Below are positions 1 through 5,674 of a stretch of DNA of 6,258 bases, piece after piece; positions within the stretch are counted from its first letter, which is position 1, and the number at the start of each line of letters is the position of its first letter. Source of the stretch: Sphingobacteriaceae bacterium (lineage in GTDB: Bacteria; Bacteroidota; Bacteroidia; B-17B0; Aurantibacillaceae); the NCBI GenBank assembly GCA_025360355.1, contig JANYCL010000008.1:1-6258 (forward strand), given 5' to 3'. Both the position numbers and the translations under genes were made by a program. The notes below the pieces were generated by a model. It saw only the letters and a program-made list of their open reading frames with translations, had not been told where the DNA came from and searched no databases.

Positions 1-143
1 CAAAATCAGACCGAAGCACTAATAGTAGAGAAAAAGCCATACGCTAGCGGCAGGTTTTGCGTTTTTTGCAATTTTTTCTTTAAAAACTCGTCTTTTATGT
101 AAAAAATATTACCTTTAATTATCACAAAAAACAAAAAGTAAGT
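1..143. other. Left-edge region without an assignable gene
   Basis: No gene can be assigned here. Plus-strand frame 1 is open from the window edge to a TAA at 100-102, but its last residues are a Phe/Cys/Asn-rich run that looks like translated T-tracts. Plus-strand frame 2 stops at 20-22 after six residues (KIRPKH), which would also fit the end of an upstream gene. On the minus strand an ATG at 40-38 opens a frame that leaves the window after 13 residues; this is too little to call. The stretch contains the palindrome CGCTAGCG (42-49) followed by T-rich sequence (55-80), possibly the remains of a terminator, though no long stem forms. Confidence 0.4.
110..117 (+). promoter_or_regulatory. Possible -7 promoter box of the HTH gene
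   Basis: TACCTTTA differs from the Bacteroidota -7 consensus TAnnTTTG only in the last base. It lies 26 bases before the ATG at 144, which would leave a leader of roughly 20 bases. No TTTG stands at the usual 17-23 base distance upstream, so the assignment is weak. Confidence 0.3.
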
Positions 144-1145
144 ATGGCAAAAACCCTAAAAGCCCTGCCTCTTCAAACAGTTTTCGTTCAAAAACTAAAA
201 GAAAACCTACCTAAAAACGTAGGATTGGCAGAAGAAATGGCCGAAATATTAGAAATAAGCACTGATAGCGCTTACAGAAGGATACGCGGAGAAACAGAAA
301 TAAGCATAGATGAAGTTTATAAACTAACACGAAAATATAACATGTCGGTGGACGGTGTATTCTCAAATCTTGGCGATACCGTTACGTTTGCTTATACAAA
401 ACTTACAGATGACGCTGATAATTTTGATAAATATCTGAACAGAATTTATGATCACGTAAAAGGAATTGGAGCGTTTCAGGAAAAGAAAATTACTTATATA
501 GCCGAAGAAACGCCTTTGTTTTATTCTTTTTTTACAGAGAAACTCACACAATTTAAATTATTTTATTGGCAACGCAGCGTGTTGAACGCACCACTTTATC
601 AGGGAAAAAAATTTGAATTTGGAATTATTCCAAAAAATCAAATTGAACTTGCCATGAGCGCCCTTAAAGAATATCAACAAATTCCCAGCGTTGAAGTTTG
701 GACGCATGAAACAATTAACACGGTTTTAAAACAAGTTGAATTTTATGTTGACAGCGGCGTTTTTCTTAATAAACAAGACGCGATTGAAATAATAGAAGAC
801 ATTAAAAAAATGACGCAGCACATAGAAAAATGCGCTGAAACAGGAAGAAAAGAAATTAGCAGCCCGAAAGAAAACTTTTTATTATACAATAGCGAAGTCG
901 TGCCCGGAACCAATTGCGTATATATTAATGTAGGCGAGGCAAATTATTCTTATATAACATTCAACACCATAAATTCTTTAGCCACAAATAATCACGAGTT
1001 TTGTGAAGAAACAGAACACTGGGTAAAGAACATCATTAAAAAAAGCACCCTAATTAGCGGAGTTGCAGAAAAACAAAGGTTTCAGTTCTTTAATAAGTTA
1101 TATAAAAACATAGATAATTGCATCGACAGAATAAAAGCATTATAA
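144..1145 (+). CDS. Helix-turn-helix (BetR-like) putative regulator, 333 aa
   Basis: The product is probably a cytoplasmic DNA-binding regulator; its targets are unknown. Residues about 27-72 form an HTH domain of the XRE/BetR type: a first helix (GLAEEMAEIL), then a recognition-helix-like segment (STDSAYRRIRG) and a third helix (SIDEVYKLTRKY). The remaining 260 residues have no motif I recognise. They look mostly alpha-helical with aromatic patches such as LFYSFFTEKL and FKLFYWQR, so they may be a sensor or oligomerisation domain. No signal peptide or membrane span is visible. The ATG at 144 follows an A-rich leader typical of this phylum. The gene ends 39 bases before the DUF5606 gene, which has its own promoter box, so the two need not be co-transcribed. 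Proteins with a short N-terminal HTH and a long uncharacterised C-terminus are frequent in Bacteroidota. The HTH call is firm; a regulatory role is inference. Confidence 0.8.
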   Translation: MAKTLKALPLQTVFVQKLKENLPKNVGLAEEMAEILEISTDSAYRRIRGETEISIDEVYKLTRKYNMSVDGVFSNLGDTVTFAYTKLTDDADNFDKYLNRIYDHVKGIGAFQEKKITYIAEETPLFYSFFTEKLTQFKLFYWQRSVLNAPLYQGKKFEFGIIPKNQIELAMSALKEYQQIPSVEVWTHETINTVLKQVEFYVDSGVFLNKQDAIEIIEDIKKMTQHIEKCAETGRKEISSPKENFLLYNSEVVPGTNCVYINVGEANYSYITFNTINSLATNNHEFCEETEHWVKNIIKKSTLISGVAEKQRFQFFNKLYKNIDNCIDRIKAL

Positions 1146-1152
1146 AAAGACG

Positions 1153-1160
1153 TACATTTG
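1153..1160 (+). promoter_or_regulatory. -7 promoter box of the DUF5606 gene
   Basis: TACATTTG matches the Bacteroidota -7 consensus TAnnTTTG exactly, 24 bases before the ATG at 1185. The inferred start site is near 1164, giving a leader of about 21 bases. There is no TTTG at the expected -33 distance, where the sequence is the end of the preceding HTH gene. Confidence 0.6.
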
Positions 1161-1184
1161 TAATCCAAACAAAAATTAAAACAC

Positions 1185-1724
1185 ATGATTGATTTAACAG
1201 GTATAATTTCGATTTCAGGCCAACCAGGTTTGTTTAAGATCATCGCGCAATCTAAGAACGGAATAATCATAGAAGGCTTAGCTGATAAAAAAAGAACGAA
1301 TATTTATTCAACAACAAAAGTTTCAACGTTGTCGGATATTGGAATGTACACTACAGGAGAAGACAAACCAATTGAAGAAATAATTACTGCAGTTTTCGAA
1401 AAAGAAAAAGGTGGTCCGTGCGTAAGCGCAAAAGCAGATGACAAAGAGATCACAGCTTATTTTGGATTAGTGTTACCTGAGTATGATAAAGAAAGAGTAT
1501 ATGTAAGCAACATGCGTAAATTATTTAATTGGTACACCATTCTTCAAACAACAGGAAACTTAAAAGAAAAAGACGCAAGCGCAGAAACTGATGAAAGCAA
1601 AGCGATAAAAGCCGCAGAAAAAAATAATGTTGCGAAAACCAAAACAAAAGACACCGGAAAAAACATTAAAACAAGCGCAGGAAATAAAGTAACAACGGGC
1701 GTAAGAAAAACCGGAACAGCCTAA
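1185..1724 (+). CDS. DUF5606 family protein with a lysine-rich tail, 179 aa
   Basis: The family is conserved in Bacteroidota and its function is unknown. Residues 1-126 carry the features I associate with DUF5606: the opening LTGIISISGQPGLFKIIAQS, then STLSDIGMYTT (about 47-57), a central EKGGPCV segment and the stretch LVLPEYDKERVYVSNMRKLF followed by NWY. These suggest a compact N-terminal barrel-like domain followed by a helical module. From about residue 127 the protein changes to a low-complexity tail rich in Lys, Ala, Thr and Asn, clearly basic and without hydrophobic residues, so probably disordered and possibly nucleic-acid binding. No signal peptide is present, so the protein is likely cytoplasmic. 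The start at 1185 fits the promoter box at 1153-1160. A strong terminator begins about 20 bases after the stop, so this is probably a single-gene transcript or the end of a two-gene unit. Confidence 0.85.
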   Translation: MIDLTGIISISGQPGLFKIIAQSKNGIIIEGLADKKRTNIYSTTKVSTLSDIGMYTTGEDKPIEEIITAVFEKEKGGPCVSAKADDKEITAYFGLVLPEYDKERVYVSNMRKLFNWYTILQTTGNLKEKDASAETDESKAIKAAEKNNVAKTKTKDTGKNIKTSAGNKVTTGVRKTGTA

Positions 1725-1743
1725 TAAAAACGAAATTGAAATT

Positions 1744-1775
1744 AAGATCCTCTGCAGAAATGCGGAGGATTTTTT
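1744..1775 (+). terminator. Intrinsic terminator between convergent genes
   Basis: A 10-base-pair stem (1747-1756 with 1761-1770, one T-G wobble) closes a GAAA tetraloop and is followed by T residues to 1775. The A residues just before the stem can pair with the T-tract. It terminates the DUF5606 transcript. On the minus strand the same hairpin lies 15 bases after the gmk stop, but the sequence beyond it is only loosely T-rich, so termination of gmk here would be weaker. Confidence 0.9.
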
Positions 1776-1785
1776 ATTTGTAGGA

Positions 1786-2358
1786 TTACGACTTTAAAAA
1801 ATCACCAACTATTTTTTCGGCTTTTTTCAGAGCGTGTTCAAGATCTTCGTTTAAAATGGAAGTGTCAAACAACTCAGCCGTTTTTATTTCTGCTTCAGCT
1901 TTTGTAACTCTTCGAACAATACTTTCAGGACTATCCGTACTTCTGTGTTTTAAGCGTTCTTCCAGGATCTTTATGCTTGGAGGCATTACAAAAACAGCTA
2001 AAGCACGGTCTTTAAATTGATTTTTCAGGTTTAAACCACCTTCAACATCTATATCGAAAATAACACTTTTTCCTTTTGTCCAAATCCCCTGCACTTCACT
2101 CTTAAGCGTGCCGTAACAAACCCCTGCATAAACCTCTTCCCACTCGAGAAAATCGCCTGCATCTACCTTTTTTTTGAATTCCTCTACACTTAAATAGTGG
2201 TAATCTTTGCCGTTTTCTTCTATTCCTCTTTTGGGACGGCTAGTGGCTGAGATCGAAAAAGCGAGCTTATCGGAAAAGACCTTTAATAGGTGGCGGACAA
2301 TGGTGGTTTTCCCTGAGCCTGAAGGGGCCGAAAATATAACCAATTTGCCGTTTTCCAT
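1786..2358 (-). CDS. gmk: Guanylate kinase, 190 aa
   Basis: Guanylate kinase phosphorylates GMP (and dGMP) to GDP with ATP in the cytoplasm, an essential step to GTP. Numbered from the ATG at 2358, the P-loop is APSGSGKT (about 11-18). The GMP-binding segment S-A-T-S-R-x-x-R follows at about 37-44, then G-K-D-Y (50-53), the FLEWEEV segment with YGT at 82-84, and DIDVEGG at 102-108 corresponding to the DIDVxGG motif. The length is normal for bacterial Gmk. A TTG lies two codons upstream in frame (2364-2362), but it is part of an exact -7 promoter box, so the ATG at 2358 is preferred; relatives also usually start only a few residues before GKL(I/V)IFSAPSG. The gene converges on the DUF5606 gene and diverges from rplU. 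Confidence 0.97.
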   Translation of the reverse strand: MENGKLVIFSAPSGSGKTTIVRHLLKVFSDKLAFSISATSRPKRGIEENGKDYHYLSVEEFKKKVDAGDFLEWEEVYAGVCYGTLKSEVQGIWTKGKSVIFDIDVEGGLNLKNQFKDRALAVFVMPPSIKILEERLKHRSTDSPESIVRRVTKAEAEIKTAELFDTSILNEDLEHALKKAEKIVGDFLKS

Positions 2359-2361
2359 AGT

Positions 2362-2369
2362 CAAAGATA
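2362..2369 (-). promoter_or_regulatory. -7 promoter box of gmk, probably giving a leaderless mRNA
   Basis: Read on the minus strand, TATCTTTG matches TAnnTTTG exactly and ends only three bases before the gmk ATG. Placing the box around -7 puts the transcription start at or within a few bases of the A of the ATG. A TTTG occurs at 2387-2384, 14 bases upstream, which is closer than the usual 17-23 bases. Confidence 0.6.
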
Positions 2370-2418
2370 AGGTAAAAAGACCCCAAATTGTTTAAAACCT
2401 GCATTTTTGTTAAAAAAG

Positions 2419-2449
2419 TTTGGAAACCCCTCTTAAAACCCTATATTTG
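2419..2449 (+). promoter_or_regulatory. Promoter of rplU-rpmA
   Basis: This is the best promoter in the window: TTTG at 2419-2422, a 19-base spacer, then TATATTTG at 2442-2449, an exact match to the Bacteroidota -33 / -7 consensus. The expected start site near 2453 leaves a leader of about 30 bases, A-rich and without a Shine-Dalgarno sequence. It faces away from the gmk promoter. Confidence 0.8.
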
Positions 2450-2482
2450 CCCTCCCAATTTAAAAACAAAAAAAACAACCCT

Positions 2483-2950
2483 ATGTATGCAATTGTAGAA
2501 ATAGCCGGGCAACAATTTAAAGTGGAACGTGGAAATAAAGTATACGTTCACCGCCTTGAGGCTAATGAGGGTTCTAAAGTGGAATTTGACAAAGTGTTGT
2601 TATTAGACAACGATGGAAAAATTTCAGTTGGAAACCCTACAGTGGATGGCGCCAAAGTTGCGGCCACCATTATTGAGCACCTTAAAGGTGACAAAGTTAT
2701 TGTGTTTAAAAAATTGCGCCGTAAAGGTTACCAGAAATGGAACAACCACCGCCAATCTTACACACAAATTTTAGTTCAAGGAATTTTAGGCAAAGGCGAA
2801 ACATTGAAAGATGAGATCGCAGTTGAGAAAAAAGTTCGTGTTGGAACTCCTGCAAAAAACGCATCAGCAGTTGCTGAAGTAAAAGCAGAGAAAAAAGCAG
2901 TAGGTAAAAAACCCGCAGCGAAAAAAGTAACTAAGAAAAAAGAAGATTAA
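2483..2950 (+). CDS. rplU: 50S ribosomal protein bL21 with a basic C-terminal extension, 155 aa
   Basis: bL21 is a 50S subunit protein that binds 23S rRNA. Residues 1-102 are the conserved core: the start MYAIVEIAGQQFKVERGN, the central VGNPTVDGAKV, and the signature region VFKKLRRKGYQKW followed by HRQSYTQI (about 74-97). Where many relatives have GHRQ, this protein has NHRQ. Bacterial bL21 is commonly about 103 residues, so some 50 residues are extra. They are Lys/Ala-rich (for example KKPAAKKVTKKKED at the end) and probably disordered. The frame is open back to an ATG at 2420, but that codon lies between the -33 and -7 elements of the promoter, so the start at 2483 is chosen. The gene is followed by rpmA after 66 bases, the usual L21-L27 pairing. 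Confidence 0.97.
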   Translation: MYAIVEIAGQQFKVERGNKVYVHRLEANEGSKVEFDKVLLLDNDGKISVGNPTVDGAKVAATIIEHLKGDKVIVFKKLRRKGYQKWNNHRQSYTQILVQGILGKGETLKDEIAVEKKVRVGTPAKNASAVAEVKAEKKAVGKKPAAKKVTKKKED

Positions 2951-2955
2951 AAACC

Positions 2956-3001
2956 AATTAGTGAATTGTGATTTAACTCACCAAATCGTAACTCACCAAT
3001 T
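2956..3001 (+). repeat. Imperfect hairpin with an internal direct repeat, rplU-rpmA spacer
   Basis: Bases 2956-2974 can pair with 2983-3001 around an 8-base loop. Of 19 positions, 15 are Watson-Crick, two are G-T wobbles and two are A-C mismatches. The 3' half also contains a direct repeat, AACTCACCAA at 2975-2984 and 2990-2999 (15-base period). There is no T-tract after it, so it is not an intrinsic terminator. It ends 15 bases before the rpmA ATG. Confidence 0.55.
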
Positions 3002-3016
3002 CAAAACTAAATACAA

Positions 3017-3277
3017 ATGGCACACAAAAAAGGCGAAGGTAAAGTAAAGAACGGTCGCGAATCACACAGCAAGCGCTTAGGCGTTAAAATATTCGGAGGT
3101 CAAACTTGTATCTCAGGAAACATTATTGTTCGTCAACGCGGAACAGTTCACAATCCGGGCGAAAACGTAGGTATGGGAAAAGATCATACTTTGTTTGCGT
3201 TAACCGACGGAGTAGTTGTTTTCAAAAAGAAAAGAAACGATAGATCATACGTTTCGGTTGTTCAGGCAGAAGCTTAA
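3017..3277 (+). CDS. rpmA: 50S ribosomal protein bL27, 86 aa
   Basis: bL27 sits at the peptidyl-transferase centre of the 50S subunit; its N-terminal tail reaches towards the tRNA acceptor ends. The start [20 protein letters not shown] and the following LGVKIFGGQ are the family signature. They are followed by the small beta-barrel with [26 protein letters not shown] and DGVVVFKKK. The length of 86 residues is normal. The protein starts directly with AHKKG after the Met, so it lacks the cleavable N-terminal extension known from Firmicutes bL27. It is second in the rplU-rpmA unit and is followed by a strong terminator. Confidence 0.98.
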   Translation: MAHKKGEGKVKNGRESHSKRLGVKIFGGQTCISGNIIVRQRGTVHNPGENVGMGKDHTLFALTDGVVVFKKKRNDRSYVSVVQAEA

Positions 3278-3304
3278 GAAAAACCAAACGCTTATAATTT
3301 TATT

Positions 3305-3335
3305 AAAAGCCTACTGTTTTTCGGTAGGCTTTTTT
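3305..3335 (+). terminator. Intrinsic terminator after rpmA
   Basis: A 12-base-pair stem (3305-3316 with 3322-3333, one T-G wobble) closes a TTTTT loop, and the T-tract runs to 3335. The GC-rich core is GCCTAC/GTAGGC. It should end most rplU-rpmA transcripts 27 bases after the rpmA stop and 20 bases before the serS start. Confidence 0.92.
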
Positions 3336-3340
3336 ATTTT

Positions 3341-3348
3341 TACATTTA
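3341..3348 (+). promoter_or_regulatory. Possible -7 promoter box of serS
   Basis: TACATTTA differs from TAnnTTTG only in the last base and lies 6 bases before the serS ATG. Exactly 19 bases upstream is TTTT (3318-3321), a one-mismatch -33 element that lies in the loop of the preceding terminator. If used, it would give a leader of only a few bases. The alternative is read-through from rpmA. Confidence 0.4.
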
Positions 3349-3354
3349 TAAATT

Positions 3355-4629
3355 ATGTTACAGTTAAATTACATTCGCGACAACAAAGAAGAAGTTCTAA
3401 AACGACTTGCGATCAAAAATTTTAAAGATGCCGAAACAATAATTAATAAAGTTATTGAATTGGATAATGACCGCCGTACAACGCAAAAAGACTGCGACGC
3501 CATTAAAGCAGAGGCAAACACGATCGCTAAACAAATTGGCGAATTAATGAAAGCCGGAAAAAAAGAAGAAGCTGAAATTCAGAAAGCAAAAACGGCTGAC
3601 TTAAAACTCCGCGAAAAAAATCTTGACGAAGCGTTAAAGTCGATAGAAGAAGATATTAAAAATTTATTGGTGCAAGTGCCAAATACACCAAGCATAAAAG
3701 TCCCGGCAGGAAAAACTCCTGATGATAACGAAGTAATTTCGGAACACGGCGCAAAAGTAACATTAGCACAAGGCGCAGTTCCGCATTGGGATCTCACCAC
3801 AAAATATAATTTAATTGATTTTGAATTAGGCGTAAAACTAACGGGCGCAGGATTTCCCGTTTACAAAGGAAAAGGCGCAAAATTACAGCGCGCATTAATA
3901 AATTATTTTTTAGATAAAGCTACAACGGCAGGATATATTGAAATTCAGCCGCCAATAATGGTGAATGAAGACAGCGCGTATGCAACCGGACAATTACCTG
4001 ATAAGGAAGGACAAATGTACCATGTGCAAATTGATAATTTATATTTGATACCAACCGCCGAGGTTCCTATCACAAATATTTACCGCGATGTAATTTTAAA
4101 AGAAAGCGATCTCCCAATAAAAAATTGTGGATACACGCCTTGTTTCAGAAGAGAAGCGGGGAGTTACGGAAAAGATGTGCGCGGATTAAATCGTTTACAT
4201 CAATTCGACAAAATTGAAATTGTACAAATTGCGCATCCTGATAAAAGTTATGAAACCCTTGAAGTCATGCGTGACTTTGTCGCAGGAATTTTACAAGAAT
4301 TGGAATTACCATACCGCGTTTTAAAATTATGCGGCGGCGACATGAGTTTTGCTTCTGCATTAACTTATGATCTGGAAGTTTGGAGCGCGGCTCAGCAACG
4401 TTGGCTGGAAGTAAGTTCTGTTTCTAATTTCGAAACTTTTCAAACTAACAGATTGAAATGTCGTTTTAAAGGAGCTGATGGTAAAACACAATTAGCACAC
4501 AGCTTAAACGGAAGCGCATTAGCTTTACCAAGAATAGTAGCTTCGTTGTTAGAAAACAATCAAACGCCCGAAGGAATAAAAATTCCAAAAGTATTGATTC
4601 CTTATACGGGTTTCGAGATCATAAACTAA
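3355..4629 (+). CDS. serS: Serine--tRNA ligase, 424 aa
   Basis: This class II aminoacyl-tRNA synthetase charges tRNA-Ser (and tRNA-Sec where present) with serine in the cytoplasm. Residues 1-105 form the N-terminal tRNA-binding arm, predicted as two long charged helices (about 30-66 and 69-105) in an antiparallel coiled coil. The catalytic domain follows: motif 1 around 166-204 (GFPVYKGKGAKLQRAL to IQPPIMVN), TAEVPITN at 234-241, motif 2 at 262-288 (PCFRREAGSYGKDVRG then LHQFDKIE), the serine-site segment EVSSVSNFETFQTNR at 352-366, and motif 3 LNGSALALPRIVASLLENNQ at 384-403. The length is normal. The lipoprotein gene begins one base after the stop, so serS probably heads a three-gene unit with it and ybeY. 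No T-box or other leader regulation is visible, and there is little room for one. Confidence 0.98.
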   Translation: MLQLNYIRDNKEEVLKRLAIKNFKDAETIINKVIELDNDRRTTQKDCDAIKAEANTIAKQIGELMKAGKKEEAEIQKAKTADLKLREKNLDEALKSIEEDIKNLLVQVPNTPSIKVPAGKTPDDNEVISEHGAKVTLAQGAVPHWDLTTKYNLIDFELGVKLTGAGFPVYKGKGAKLQRALINYFLDKATTAGYIEIQPPIMVNEDSAYATGQLPDKEGQMYHVQIDNLYLIPTAEVPITNIYRDVILKESDLPIKNCGYTPCFRREAGSYGKDVRGLNRLHQFDKIEIVQIAHPDKSYETLEVMRDFVAGILQELELPYRVLKLCGGDMSFASALTYDLEVWSAAQQRWLEVSSVSNFETFQTNRLKCRFKGADGKTQLAHSLNGSALALPRIVASLLENNQTPEGIKIPKVLIPYTGFEIIN

Positions 4630-4630
4630 A

Positions 4631-5209
4631 ATGCGCTTTTCATTTTCCATACTAATTTTGGTTATAGCTTTTTTATTCAGCTGTAAACACGGAAATATTT
4701 ATGAAAAAGAAATTGCACTGCTTGATAGCACCAAAATAGTTTTGCAAGTAAAATTAAGCGAATTAAAAAAAGCAGAAATAAATATTCAGAACCTTCAGTA
4801 TCCAAAATTCGAAACGTATAATGCTTTTTTAAGAAGCAATGTTAAAGACACAATAGGAAGAATTGAAGGAAACGCATTGCAGGCTTTTATTAATTCAGGA
4901 AACACAATAAAAGAATTCAATAAAAGTAAAACAGAATTAATTAAACAAACCGAAGCAGGTATTTTACAAATTCAAAAGCTATCTGCTGATCTGAAAGAAA
5001 ATAATGTTCAGATGAATGTAGCACAATCTTATTATCAATCGGAAAAAGGTCATGCCGATGAATTAATTAAAACCATTGAGCAAAACATGAAAGCCCTGAA
5101 TCTTAGCCTGAACGGCTACAGGAATAGTCTTGGAAAAACAGAAGAGTATATTAAATTCATTAACAACGGACAACTTCCTGTAGTTGTGGCCGACTCTACT
5201 TTAGAATAA
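4631..5209 (+). CDS. Putative lipoprotein, helical, function unknown, 192 aa
   Basis: I do not recognise this protein. It begins with a lipoprotein signal peptide: Arg2, a hydrophobic core (about 4-16) and a lipobox-like LFSC with Cys18 as the predicted lipidated residue. The -2 Phe is not in the strict consensus but is tolerated in this phylum. The mature part of about 175 residues is rich in Lys, Glu, Asn, Gln and Leu. It looks largely alpha-helical with possible coiled-coil segments near 22-55, 92-122 and 140-175. No further cysteines, catalytic motifs or membrane spans are seen. It should be membrane-anchored, in the periplasm or at the outer membrane. The ATG follows the serS stop by one base and its stop directly abuts the ybeY start, so translation is probably coupled. 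That it shares a transcript with two translation genes says little about its role. Confidence 0.8.
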   Translation: MRFSFSILILVIAFLFSCKHGNIYEKEIALLDSTKIVLQVKLSELKKAEINIQNLQYPKFETYNAFLRSNVKDTIGRIEGNALQAFINSGNTIKEFNKSKTELIKQTEAGILQIQKLSADLKENNVQMNVAQSYYQSEKGHADELIKTIEQNMKALNLSLNGYRNSLGKTEEYIKFINNGQLPVVVADSTLE

Positions 5210-5641
5210 ATGGCAATTAATTTCTCAACCGAAAATATTGTTTTTGATCTGAAACAAAAATCAAAATTAAAAATCTGGATAGGGTCCATAGTTAAAAAAG
5301 AGAAATACGTTTTAGGAAACTTGAATTACACTTTTGTGTCGGACGAAGCACTTCTTAAAATAAATATCGATTTTTTAAAACACAATACTTATACTGATAT
5401 CATAACCTTTAACTATAACGAAGGCAAAAAAATTTTGGGAGATATTTTTATTAGTGCTGACCGCGTAAAAGAAAACGCAAAGAAATTTGAAGTTAGTTTC
5501 GAAGAAGAACTTCACAGAGTTATGATCCATGGCGTTTTGCATTTGTGCGGATTCAAAGATAAGTCTAAGGCCGAAAGCGAATTAATGCGTAAGAAGGAAA
5601 ACAGCGCGCTTCGCATGCTTAAATCACCCAAAAAGGGTTAA
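5210..5641 (+). CDS. ybeY: rRNA maturation RNase YbeY, 143 aa
   Basis: YbeY is a metal-dependent single-strand endoribonuclease involved in 16S rRNA 3'-end maturation and ribosome quality control. The match is the UPF0054 core: TYTDIITFNY (about 60-69), corresponding to the PTDVLSFP block, then ILGDIFIS (75-82), then E-E-E-L-H-R-V followed by HGVLHLCGFKD (107-117). The canonical metal motif is H-x3-H-x5-H; here His107 and His111 are present but the third position is Asp117. The Arg usually found in the Y-R-G-x-D segment before PTD is replaced by Leu (FLKHNTYTD). From memory both changes are common in Bacteroidota YbeY, so the protein is probably active. The length is slightly short but normal for the phylum. 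Its ATG directly follows the lipoprotein stop. Confidence 0.93.
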   Translation: MAINFSTENIVFDLKQKSKLKIWIGSIVKKEKYVLGNLNYTFVSDEALLKINIDFLKHNTYTDIITFNYNEGKKILGDIFISADRVKENAKKFEVSFEEELHRVMIHGVLHLCGFKDKSKAESELMRKKENSALRMLKSPKKG

Positions 5642-5674
5642 GCCCCATTCAAAAAATTAAAGTAATTTAGGGCT
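5641..5674 (+). promoter_or_regulatory. Upstream fold competing with the hairpin at 5671-5689
   Basis: AGCCC (5641-5645, beginning in the last base of the ybeY stop codon) can pair with GGGCT (5670-5674). Inside it AAATTA (5654-5659) pairs with TAATTT (5663-5668) around a 3-base loop. The GGGCT is also most of the 5' arm of the terminator-like hairpin that follows, so the two folds exclude each other. The same stretch holds TAATTTAG (5663-5670), one mismatch from TAnnTTTG, which may be the -7 box of the peptidase gene. Which role is real cannot be decided from the sequence. Confidence 0.35.

Noticed and set aside
1..40. Minus-strand gene start (ATG at 40) running off the left edge
   Set aside because: Only 13 codons are in the window and no promoter box or family motif supports it.
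32..65. Possible terminator around CGCTAGCG with following T-runs
   Set aside because: The palindrome is only 8 bases and the flanks pair poorly (AAAA-CC with GG-TTTT and a bulge), so it cannot be told from chance.
363..551. Minus-strand open frame of 62 codons
   Set aside because: It lies wholly inside the HTH gene, opposite strand, and its Phe/Ile/Lys-rich product has no recognisable feature.
1082..1270. Minus-strand open frame spanning the HTH-DUF5606 junction
   Set aside because: It overlaps two better-supported genes and a plus-strand promoter, with no motif of its own.
2359..2364. TTG start two codons upstream of the gmk ATG
   Set aside because: The TTG is the last three bases of an exact -7 promoter box; the ATG at 2358 gives the usual Gmk N-terminus.
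2207..2395. Plus-strand open frame opposite gmk
   Set aside because: It is antisense to the conserved P-loop region of gmk; its apparent coding quality is a shadow of gmk.
2420..2482. A 21-residue N-terminal extension of bL21 starting at ATG 2420
   Set aside because: The ATG is between the -33 and -7 elements of the rplU promoter, and known bL21 proteins start at MYAIVE.
3216..3425. Plus-strand open frame across the rpmA end and serS start
   Set aside because: It is a shifted frame over the end of rpmA and runs through the terminator into serS; no family features.
3579..3800. Minus-strand open frame inside serS
   Set aside because: It is antisense to the coiled-coil and linker region of serS and has no independent support.
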